Positions 1 to 5,438 of a DNA stretch of 6,044 nt are shown here, in pieces. A program made the translations under genes and the position numbers. The notes beneath the pieces are model-generated. The model was not told the DNA's origin, did no database searches, and was given only the letters and a program-made list of their open reading frames with translations. The stretch lies in assembly GCA_014380605.1 (NCBI GenBank), contig JACMJO010000329.1, positions 1 to 6,044 on the forward strand. Reading direction: 5' to 3'. Within the stretch, counting starts at the first letter, position 1; every line of letters begins with the position of its first letter. Origin of the DNA: Fimbriimonadaceae bacterium. Its GTDB lineage: Bacteria; Armatimonadota; Fimbriimonadia; Fimbriimonadales; Fimbriimonadaceae.

Positions 1-169
1 CGACGATGGCATCTGGCCTCATGTTTTCCAGGAGATTAAAGAGCATCTGGGTGAAGCCATAAAGCGCATTGGTCGGCTTGCCGTCTGCGGTAGAAAGGTA
101 CCGAGTGGCAAAGAAAGCTCGATACAGCAGGCTATAGCCATCGATGATGACCAGGCGCTTACGGTCCAT
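1..169 (-). CDS. polA: DNA polymerase I, N-terminal fragment (5'-3' exonuclease start), cut by window edge
   Basis: The minus strand from ATG at 169-167 reads 56 codons to the window edge. They begin MDRKRLVIIDGYSLLYRAFF and continue with LSTADGKPTNALYGFTQML. This is the classic start of the FEN-type 5'-3' exonuclease domain of bacterial PolA. The first beta strand carries the metal-binding Asp (D10 in IIDG), followed by the S-x-x-YRAFFA helix and the GxPTNAxYGF motif. In the family, PolA removes RNA primers and fills gaps in replication and repair in the cytoplasm. Only the first 6 percent or so of a normal PolA (about 850-950 residues) is visible, so it cannot be told whether the 3'-5' exonuclease and polymerase domains are intact. 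A stand-alone 5'-3' exonuclease would start in the same way. The start has only a weak ribosome site (AGGTAA about 10 bases upstream). The gene is divergent from the signal peptidase gene, and its leader or promoter region contains the G-run inverted repeat at 186-313. Confidence 0.92.
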   Translation of the reverse strand, partial: MDRKRLVIIDGYSLLYRAFFATRYLSTADGKPTNALYGFTQMLFNLLENMRPDAIV

Positions 170-185
170 GGCTAGTAAGTTACCT

Positions 186-313
186 GGGGAAGGGGAGAAG
201 GGGAACGGAAGAAGGGAATCAAGGTTTGAGGGGCGTTTTCTCCGTTTCTCGGATTGCCTACTCCCCTTACTCCCTAGTTCCCTGATTCCCTTTTCCCCCA
301 ACCCCCTTGTCCC
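186..313. repeat. G-run/C-run imperfect inverted repeat with G-quadruplex potential
   Basis: The left arm has seven short G-runs on the plus strand, starting at 186, 192, 200, 207, 214, 223 and 230. The right arm has seven C-runs, starting at 263, 272, 280, 288, 295, 302 and 311. Both arms have a period of about 7-8 bases. The arms pair around position 248. For example, 213-219 pairs with 277-283 and 229-233 with 263-267, while GGGA runs further out pair after a two-base shift. The unpaired centre is about 237-259. On the minus strand the right arm reads as seven G-runs of 3-5 separated by loops of 2-5 bases, which fits the canonical G-quadruplex pattern. The unit resembles GGGAATCA / GGGAACTA / GGGAGTAA. 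The element lies 17 bases upstream of the polA start codon, in a divergent intergenic region. Whether it is a regulatory leader, a promoter-region structure or an interspersed repeat cannot be decided from one copy. Confidence 0.7.
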
Positions 314-417
314 AATCAACTAGGCCATTCGCCCTTTGTTGAGATCCCTGGCAAACGATAGCTCTCGCCACGTGCGTTCAAAACGTATCTTTAACCAGCG
401 CCTTCAACTGAGTTGGG

Positions 418-927
418 ATGGGAACGGAAATGGATTGGAAATCACTGTTTGGACGAAGGATATTCAAGCTTGTGTCGGTAGGGACGATCATTGCTAGCGC
501 CTTCCTAGTGCAACCCTACCGACCAGTGGTGCTGGTGGGCAACTCTATGAATCCCACGTACCAAAATCAGGAGTGGGCGATTGCAACCACGGACGTCCAA
601 ACGCTCGCGGTTGGCGACATCGTCGTAATCCAAGGCGCCGACAGCCCTATCGTTAAGAGGATCGCCCACCTGCCCGGTGGTTGGGTCAGATACGTCCGGT
701 TCGGCAACGAGTGGATGTTTGCGGACACCAAGACCAAGGAACTCAAGCACCCGGAGCGATTTCCATTCAAGATGGTCCGCGTGCCCGAAGGATATGTTTT
801 CGTCCTTGGCGACAATCCGATTGCCTCGATAGATTCCAGGCAACTGGGAGTGCTTCCGATCGCGTCCATCAAATCCAAGCTGGTTGACCCCAAGGTTGCT
901 CAGCCCCTGTCAAAGCTTTACGAATAG
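418..927 (+). CDS. lepB: Signal peptidase I (S26 family), small form
   Basis: This 169-residue protein is a membrane-anchored serine/lysine protease of the type that removes signal peptides from exported proteins on the outer face of the cytoplasmic membrane. It has a short basic N-terminus and one membrane helix at about residues 17-32. The family boxes then follow in order: GNSMNPT at 41-47 with the nucleophile S43; AVGDIVV at 64-70; VKRIAHLPGG at 79-88 with the general base K80; and GDNPIASIDSRQLG at 131-144, the GDN..S.DSR box. The length is close to the small Gram-positive and mitochondrial IMP1-like members and lacks the large insert of E. coli LepB. The start could be ATG 418 (GAG at 410-412 as a weak ribosome site) or ATG 430, which is preceded by GGGAACGG and removes four residues. 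It is divergent from polA. A gap of 153 bases follows before the next gene, so it may be transcribed alone. Confidence 0.92.
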   Translation: MGTEMDWKSLFGRRIFKLVSVGTIIASAFLVQPYRPVVLVGNSMNPTYQNQEWAIATTDVQTLAVGDIVVIQGADSPIVKRIAHLPGGWVRYVRFGNEWMFADTKTKELKHPERFPFKMVRVPEGYVFVLGDNPIASIDSRQLGVLPIASIKSKLVDPKVAQPLSKLYE

Positions 928-1065
928 CTACGCCGGTCGCCGAAAAAAGAATTTCTCGCCGTGCATGAGAAGGAATCGAGCCCCAGCCCGTCGTATTAGG
1001 ACCACCGGGTACAATGACGTACTGCCTGATTTACATCGGGAGACCGGTGCCATCCACTTCTGGCT

Positions 1066-1072
1066 GAGGAGA
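1066..1072 (+). promoter_or_regulatory. Shine-Dalgarno site that decides a TTG start
   Basis: GAGGAGA lies 8 bases before TTG at 1081. The next in-frame ATG (1090-1092) would be 17 bases away from this site, which is too far. The site therefore supports the TTG as the true start of the TfoX-like gene. Confidence 0.7.
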
Positions 1073-1080
1073 ATTCTGCC

Positions 1081-1425
1081 TTGAGCGCAATGGTATATCG
1101 ACCACTAAGGTACGAGCAGATGATGAAGGCTGCGGAAGCCTATGATGTGCGTGCGCGTCGTATGTTTGGCGGCATGGGCGTTTATACTGGCGAACGCATG
1201 TTCGCCTTCCTGATTGGCGAAGAGATCGGTTTAAAACTCTCGCCTGAAGACTTTGACGAAGCAATGCTGCTCCCCGGGGCAGGTCCCTTGCATCCCGATG
1301 CTGAATCCGAACCCATGCGCGAGTACGTCAACATGCCTAAGCACGTGTTAGACAACATCGAACTGTTCGTCATGTGGGTCGAACGAAGCGCGGGATACGT
1401 TCGCAAGAAAGCCCTGTTGGGCTGA
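1081..1425 (+). CDS. TfoX N-terminal-domain protein
   Basis: This 114-residue soluble protein, starting at TTG, matches the layout of the TfoX N-terminal domain family. An N-terminal helix (about 8-20) is followed by the hallmark RRMFGGMGVYTGERMFAFL (about 26-44). Next come a strand giving GLKL and a short EDFDEAMLLPGAGPL stretch (about 56-70). Then comes the PMREYVNMP segment, and finally a helix VLDNIELFVMWVERSAGYV ending in a Lys-rich tail. In Haemophilus and Vibrio, TfoX/Sxy promotes competence gene expression. Single-domain homologues are widespread and mostly uncharacterised, so a role in competence should not be assumed here. There is no C-terminal TfoX domain, which is usual for these short proteins. 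It lies 32 bases upstream of the 486-residue gene on the same strand, but no functional link is apparent. Confidence 0.85.
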   Translation: MSAMVYRPLRYEQMMKAAEAYDVRARRMFGGMGVYTGERMFAFLIGEEIGLKLSPEDFDEAMLLPGAGPLHPDAESEPMREYVNMPKHVLDNIELFVMWVERSAGYVRKKALLG

Positions 1426-1457
1426 ACCATCCACTCCTGATTTGCGTCGCCTAGCTA

Positions 1458-2918
1458 ATGTCCGAGAACCGTTCCCGGAAGTGGTTGAAGATTTCATGCA
1501 TTGGCTGTGTCGGCCTGCCTTGCGTCGGTTTGATGCTCACCTTTGGTTGGGTCAAGTGCCAAGTTGGGAAAATCGGAGACCAACTTCCTAAGGAACTAGC
1601 CGCGCTCAAGAAGATGGGAGTGCCGACCGAACCGGCTGACTTGGCTCCAAATCCCCCCATTCCAACCGGGCAAAATGCTGGAGTTCTCTTGGAAGAGCTC
1701 ATCGCGGAGCTCAAGGAGCTAAGGAACGACGCCAACTACAAAAAGGCTTACAACGAGCTAAGTTCGAATCGCAAGGCGAACCCGGAAGACAATCCGCTTG
1801 TGGTGACCGCAATAGCCCAATTTGGCGGCTATCTTAAAAAGGCCGACCGGTTAGGCTCTTTTCGTCGCCTAGATTTTCATCGGGACTACAGCTTGGGGGC
1901 GTCCCTTATGTTTCCAGAATACGCGGACATCAAGGAGATCGCCAAGTGGCAAGCGGCCAGGTCTCGCCTCTATATCAAGGAAGGCAATCTCTCGGGAAGC
2001 TTGTCTGCCCTTAGGTCCATCTTCGCGATGGCGAGGCAGTGTTTTGATGAGCCTACGATTATTTCTGCGTTGGTCGGTATAGCGATCGACGCCATTGGCC
2101 AGAGAGCTTTTGAGACGCACTTGGAGGCGATCAAGGCAAACCAGCCTGCATTGGCTGAGGCGAGGAACATGCTCGAATCGTTCCAAAGCGATTTCAACCT
2201 CAAGTGGTCGCTAGCCGGCGAAGTGATTATGGGTCGCATCTATATCCAGAGTCTAAGAAAGTGGAACGACGCTATGTGGATGGATTCTGAAGGCGGGTAC
2301 GAGACTGAACCTTCTAGGCCCGATCCAATTGATCGAATGACTCTGGGCGATCCTTCAGTTCGACGAATGTTCGAAGCGAAGTACCTGGAGCTTTGGCGAA
2401 AAGCGCACGAACAGATGCCGAAGTCCAACTCAGACTGGAAGGGGATTGGGAAGGCCATGGCTACCATCGAGAAAACTCTGGAAAACGATAACTCGGCAGA
2501 AAACTACCTGAATCAAATCCTCTACCCGGTATTCGGCCAATTTGCCAACGCCGCTGGCTTATTCCAAGCCCGATATCGCCTTTCCCTCCTGTCCATCCGC
2601 CTGTTGCAAGACCGAGTTCGTGGACTGCCAACCGATCTGACCAGATACGGTCAGCTTGCCATCGACCCGATGGACGGCAAGCCGATCCGCTACATAAGAA
2701 AAGGAGGCGGATTCAAGATTTGGAGCGTCGGTAGAGACGAGGTAGACAACAAAGGAGCCAAGTACTACCCAGGCTCTGGCATGTCCAACCAGAACGTCGA
2801 TGAAGTGATGTACTTCTTTTATCCTGAAAAGGCGCCACCTCCGCGATTCCAAGCGGGCGGCATGTCGACGACAACGCCAATCGGCGGACCACCGACTGCT
2901 GGCACATATTCCCCCTAA
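1458..2918 (+). CDS. Membrane-anchored or exported protein of unknown function with a C-terminal DPxxGKPxRY module
   Basis: I do not recognise this 486-residue protein as a named family. Its N-terminus is basic (SRKWLK) and is followed by one hydrophobic segment at about 12-32. Four cysteines lie in and beside that segment (C14, C17, C22, C34), so it is probably a membrane anchor with the bulk outside the cytoplasm. Residues 64-75 (PNPPIPTGQNAG) resemble the PPxPxxxNA stretch that often follows the anchor in planctomycete-type hypothetical proteins. The middle (about 75-390) looks helical and mixed-charge, without a catalytic motif I can name. Near the C-terminus, IDPMDGKPIRY (402-412) and WSVGRDEVDNKG (422-433) resemble the end of GspG-type pseudopilins and many secreted proteins of Planctomycetota/Armatimonadota. 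A Pro/Thr/Gly-rich tail ends the protein. ATG 1458 is the first possible start, since an in-frame TAG stop lies just upstream at 1452-1454. No clear ribosome site precedes it. The gap to the upstream gene is 32 bases and to the downstream gene 79 bases. Confidence 0.85.
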   Translation: MSENRSRKWLKISCIGCVGLPCVGLMLTFGWVKCQVGKIGDQLPKELAALKKMGVPTEPADLAPNPPIPTGQNAGVLLEELIAELKELRNDANYKKAYNELSSNRKANPEDNPLVVTAIAQFGGYLKKADRLGSFRRLDFHRDYSLGASLMFPEYADIKEIAKWQAARSRLYIKEGNLSGSLSALRSIFAMARQCFDEPTIISALVGIAIDAIGQRAFETHLEAIKANQPALAEARNMLESFQSDFNLKWSLAGEVIMGRIYIQSLRKWNDAMWMDSEGGYETEPSRPDPIDRMTLGDPSVRRMFEAKYLELWRKAHEQMPKSNSDWKGIGKAMATIEKTLENDNSAENYLNQILYPVFGQFANAAGLFQARYRLSLLSIRLLQDRVRGLPTDLTRYGQLAIDPMDGKPIRYIRKGGGFKIWSVGRDEVDNKGAKYYPGSGMSNQNVDEVMYFFYPEKAPPPRFQAGGMSTTTPIGGPPTAGTYSP

Positions 2919-2944
2919 AGATACGGGGACCTCAATCCGAGAAT

Positions 2945-2970
2945 CCTATTAGGCCGCTTTTGGCCATAGG
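2945..2970. other. Intergenic hairpin between the 486-residue gene and the zinc-finger gene
   Basis: CCTAT (2945-2949) pairs with ATAGG (2966-2970), and GGCC (2952-2955) pairs with GGCC (2962-2965). There is a two-base bulge and a six-base loop, GCTTTT. It could end or attenuate transcription from the gene upstream, but no T-run follows on either strand, so a standard rho-independent terminator is not supported. Confidence 0.4.
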
Positions 2971-2975
2971 GGAAA

Positions 2976-2990
2976 AACCTAAAGTAGGTT
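2976..2990 (+). promoter_or_regulatory. Small hairpin covering the likely ribosome site of the zinc-finger gene
   Basis: AACCT (2976-2980) can pair with AGGTT (2986-2990) around a five-base loop. The only plausible ribosome site for ATG 2998 is AGGT at 2986-2989, which lies in the right arm of this stem, 8 bases before the start. The stem has five base pairs and is weak, so masking of the ribosome site is only a possibility. Confidence 0.25.
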
Positions 2991-2997
2991 CTTAGAG

Positions 2998-4017
2998 ATG
3001 CAGGTTGAAAACATAGAGTGCCAGATCGCACAGGCCCAAATCGGCAACTTCCTTGCCGGCAGCGGGCTCTCCGACGAAACCATCCGTCAGCTTGAAGAGC
3101 ACATCGCGGATTGCTCCAGTTGCAAAGCCGTTCTCAACAACCGTCGAGACGAGCTTAAGGCGATGCTGACCGGCCAAAGAGCCGTCGTCGATTTCGAACA
3201 GATTGCAAAAGAAGCGGAAGCGACGAAACCCAAGAGTATTGCCACGGCTCTGAGAAAGAAGTCGCTTCAGCAGATGCTTGAAACGACGCAGGCGTTGCCG
3301 TTCATCCATGAGCCAAAGGCCGTGGTGCAGGACATTGAGGAGGCGGCTGTTGTGTCCAGCCTGCCAAAGCCTAAAGCAACCAACAATTGGAAACCGCTGG
3401 TCTATTCCCTCGGCTTAGCCGCAGTTTTAGTTGGAATGAGCCTGTTCTCAAAGAACATTGCCGCCGTCTTCGGACCAAGAGCAAGTGAAGCGACAAATCT
3501 GGCCGCAACCAAAGGACCTGAGGCAAACGGAGTGGCCAACTCCGCTGCGCTCGTAGAACCACCAGTTTCATCAGGAAGCAGTACATCTAGCGCAACTGCC
3601 GACGCTACGCAGCCTGTCACTGCCGCAATGGGGGCCGAAACTGAAGTGGAGAAACCCGGCGAAACCAAGCGAGAGCCTAGTGGTGAAGCTACAACCGAAT
3701 CAACGACGAACAACGTTACCGGTCCAACCCCGCCGCCGGTAAAAGAGGACTTCGAAGCTGAGAGCATCGCCGCGAACGCCCTTGGCGCATCGACGGGAGC
3801 TTTGGCTACCACTCAGTTTGAGGCAGTTGAACCTAACCCGGTTCCGCCCACAGTCGCTAAGCCAAACCCAACCGCTCCATCCAAGCCAGTGGTCGCAAAG
3901 ACCCCACCAAAGCGAGTGGCCGCTCGAAGAATCACTCGCCGCAAGCCGATACGCCGGGCCGCGCCCCGCAAAGCCACACCGGTCCGCAGTCGAGGAATCA
4001 AAGTTTATAACCCGTAA
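2998..4017 (+). CDS. Anti-sigma-factor-like membrane protein with N-terminal zinc finger (zf-HC2 type)
   Basis: This 339-residue protein has three parts. The N-terminus (about 1-60) carries HIADCSSC at 35-42, i.e. the HxxxCxxC signature (H35, C39, C42), with C8 as a probable fourth zinc ligand. These are the only cysteines in the protein. This is the layout of zf-HC2/ZAS domains, which in known cases bind and hold ECF sigma factors in the cytoplasm. A single membrane helix lies at about 134-150 (LVYSLGLAAVLVGMSLF). The remaining 190 or so residues, presumably outside the membrane, are low-complexity Ala/Ser/Thr/Pro/Glu. They end in a Pro-rich stretch and a 39-residue tail with 15 Lys/Arg and no acidic residue (301-339). 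No sigma factor gene adjoins it, which is unusual for an anti-sigma factor. It shares a 17-base gap with the STN-domain gene and is probably in the same operon. An anti-sigma role is inferred from the zinc finger only; other zf-HC2 membrane proteins have unrelated or unknown roles. Confidence 0.85.
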   Translation: MQVENIECQIAQAQIGNFLAGSGLSDETIRQLEEHIADCSSCKAVLNNRRDELKAMLTGQRAVVDFEQIAKEAEATKPKSIATALRKKSLQQMLETTQALPFIHEPKAVVQDIEEAAVVSSLPKPKATNNWKPLVYSLGLAAVLVGMSLFSKNIAAVFGPRASEATNLAATKGPEANGVANSAALVEPPVSSGSSTSSATADATQPVTAAMGAETEVEKPGETKREPSGEATTESTTNNVTGPTPPPVKEDFEAESIAANALGASTGALATTQFEAVEPNPVPPTVAKPNPTAPSKPVVAKTPPKRVAARRITRRKPIRRAAPRKATPVRSRGIKVYNP

Positions 4018-4034
4018 GGGGGAGGAAAGTCACG

Positions 4035-4673
4035 ATGAAACGCATCATGCTCGCAGTTGTCTTCGCCAGTCTAGCGGTTGCTAGTTTTGGGCAGGAAGTT
4101 AAGCCAACGATCTCGATCAACGCCAAAGGCGACGACGTTCGCTCGGTGATCCACGACCTTTTCAAACAAGCGAACAAGAATTTCGTTCTAAATCCCGGCG
4201 TCAGGTTCGTGCTATATCTCTCGTTGGACAAAGTGCCGTTCGATGATGCGCTCTCCATCGTCTGCAAAAACGCCAACCTGAAGTTCGAGGTCCAAAAGGA
4301 CATCTACTACATTTCGGTGAGCCCACCGAAGCCGGTGATCGAGCCCAAGCCAATCATCGAGGAAAAGAAAGTCGAAGTAAAGCCGATCGCCAAGATCGAG
4401 CCGTCGAAACCGAAGGGCACCTTGCCGACCACGGTGCTCGCCAAGAAGGTCACCACGCGGCTACAGAAGCGGGAAATCAAGGATGTCATCGCGCTCCTTG
4501 CCCAACAGACCGGGATCACTATTCAGCTTGCAGACGACGTGCCTGCGTTCAAGCTGGATGCATTCCTTATCAACACGTCGCTCAAGTTTGCGTTGGACGA
4601 GATCACTCGGGCGACCAAGCTCAGATATCGATTCACCGACCAGCTCTCGATCGCGATCGAGAAGCAACCGTAA
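4035..4673 (+). CDS. Secreted protein with two STN/secretin-N0-like domains
   Basis: This 212-residue protein has a clear signal peptide: MKR, a hydrophobic core at about 4-17, and likely cleavage near SFGQ (17-20). Two similar domains follow. The first spans about 26-95: DDVRSVIHDLFKQANKNFVL, then FVLYLSLDKVPFDDALSIVC and a final strand IYYIS. The second spans about 138-209: REIKDVIALLAQQTGITIQL, then an LKFALDEITRATKLRYRF segment and LSIAI. Both show the pattern of the STN/secretin N0 fold: helix, strand, a short beta pair, then a helix introduced by a V-x-F-DDAL-like turn. A Pro/Lys/Glu-rich linker (about 97-130) joins them and resembles the stiff linkers of TonB-like proteins. In secretins and TonB-dependent transducers this domain sits in the periplasm and contacts partner proteins. 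Here there is no beta-barrel or secretin domain after it. A strong ribosome site, GGAGG at 4021-4025, lies 9 bases before ATG. Co-transcription with the zinc-finger gene is likely. Confidence 0.82.
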   Translation: MKRIMLAVVFASLAVASFGQEVKPTISINAKGDDVRSVIHDLFKQANKNFVLNPGVRFVLYLSLDKVPFDDALSIVCKNANLKFEVQKDIYYISVSPPKPVIEPKPIIEEKKVEVKPIAKIEPSKPKGTLPTTVLAKKVTTRLQKREIKDVIALLAQQTGITIQLADDVPAFKLDAFLINTSLKFALDEITRATKLRYRFTDQLSIAIEKQP

Positions 4674-4684
4674 AGGAGCTATTG

Positions 4685-4724
4685 AAGGGCCCTAGCGATC
4701 ATCGCTAGGGCCCTTCTTACGTTT
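4685..4724. terminator. Strong hairpin terminator between convergent genes
   Basis: A perfect 14-bp stem (4685-4698 with 4702-4715) with a TCA loop contains GGGCCCTAGCGA and its complement. On the plus strand it is followed by CTTACGTTT, a weak T-rich tail. It starts 11 bases after the STN gene stop and ends 11 bases before the end of the minus-strand hydrolase, so it can serve both. The minus-strand exit is not T-rich, so termination in that direction is less certain. Confidence 0.8.
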
Positions 4725-4726
4725 GC

Positions 4727-5326
4727 CTAGCCGACAAGCGAAAAGATCGCCTTCGTCAGGTGCTCGGCAATCAAGCTGTGTCCGAGCTGAGAAGGGTGAA
4801 CGCCATCTGGGGCAAGCGACTCTAGCCCATCCTTGCATGCCGCGGCGGCAAAGATTCCATCCAGAGGAACCAACGCAGCGGCATGTAGCCACGCCACCCT
4901 TCGTACCGCATGGATTTTTGGGTCCAAATCATCCCGCCACTTCACCCGGTCCTTGGGCGTCGGTAAGACAAAGGGCTCAAGCAGAATAAGCTTCGCCCCC
5001 GATCGTCTCACCGACGCGCTGATCCTCTCCAAAGACGCTTCAAAGTCGGCGATAGGAGAAGCCACATTGGAGTCGTACCGACGCCAAGTGTCGTTGATGC
5101 CGATGAGAATTGCCACCAGGTCGGGTTTGAGGGCGATGCAATCCTCCTCCCACCTTGATTCCAGATCGTAGGCACGATTGCCACTGATGCCTCGATTAAA
5201 GAATTCGTGCCCATCGACATCAAGTTTCTGGGCGACTATCGCTGCATAGCCATCGCCAAGACTGCTTGGGTCAGAGCGGTTGCGCCCGCAATCGGTGATG
5301 CTGTCGCCTTGGAAGAGAATACGCAT
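4727..5326 (-). CDS. GDSL/SGNH-family hydrolase (lipase or esterase)
   Basis: This 199-residue protein has all four SGNH blocks. Block I is RILFQGDSIT with nucleophile S9. Block II is NRGISGNRAYDL with G49 as oxyanion residue. Block III is ILIGINDTW with N78. Block V is LAPDGVHPS with D174 and H177. The family hydrolyses ester bonds of lipids, acetylated sugars or other acyl groups; the substrate cannot be read from the sequence. No signal peptide is evident with this start, so a cytoplasmic enzyme is suggested. The frame stays open upstream to 5512, but block I normally lies at the extreme N-terminus and the longer version would overlap the divergent decarboxylase gene. ATG at 5326 is therefore preferred. 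ATG 5347 would add seven residues. Neither has a clear ribosome site. The length matches the roughly 190-220 residues usual for this compact type. It converges on the hairpin at 4685-4715. Confidence 0.9.
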   Translation of the reverse strand: MRILFQGDSITDCGRNRSDPSSLGDGYAAIVAQKLDVDGHEFFNRGISGNRAYDLESRWEEDCIALKPDLVAILIGINDTWRRYDSNVASPIADFEASLERISASVRRSGAKLILLEPFVLPTPKDRVKWRDDLDPKIHAVRRVAWLHAAALVPLDGIFAAAACKDGLESLAPDGVHPSQLGHSLIAEHLTKAIFSLVG

Positions 5327-5438
5327 TGAGCACAGTTTAGACCTCATGCCTGCGAACACAGCAACCTCGTAATTTGGCCCAAACAGTTGAGCCTGGGAAC
5401 GTTGACAACAGGTGCCAAAGTATTGCTTGGAGTCAGTT
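5327..5438. promoter_or_regulatory. Divergent intergenic region with small palindrome
   Basis: These 112 bases lie between the starts of the hydrolase (minus) and the decarboxylase (plus), so promoters for both are expected here. TTTGG (5373-5377) and CCAAA (5379-5383) form an 11-base palindrome, and GTTGACAAC (5401-5409) is a second short one containing a TTGACA. No well-spaced -10 box was found downstream of the TTGACA, so no promoter is called. An operator role for either palindrome is a guess. Confidence 0.25.

Noticed and set aside
336..362. TTGTTG and GATAGC as a promoter for the signal peptidase gene.
   Set aside because: The spacing is 15 bases and the second box is a poor match. The promoter consensus of this lineage is also unknown to me.
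1010..1015. TACAAT as a possible -10 box for the TfoX-like gene.
   Set aside because: No -35-like hexamer lies 15-19 bases upstream, and one hexamer is expected by chance.
965..1084. A 39-codon plus-strand ORF whose TGA overlaps the TTG start of the TfoX-like gene (TTGA), suggesting a coupled leader peptide.
   Set aside because: There is no ribosome site before its ATG. The product is Arg-rich with no recognisable pattern, and the TfoX-like gene has its own good ribosome site.
1469..1510. Lipoprotein signal for the 486-residue protein because of cysteines near the hydrophobic segment.
   Set aside because: The residues before C14 and C17 (KIS, CIG) lack the Leu-type residue expected at -3 of a lipobox.
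3402..3812. A 136-codon minus-strand ORF opposite the zinc-finger gene.
   Set aside because: It mirrors the Ala/Ser/Thr/Pro low-complexity part of the plus-strand gene, has no motif, and the plus-strand gene has a clear domain layout.
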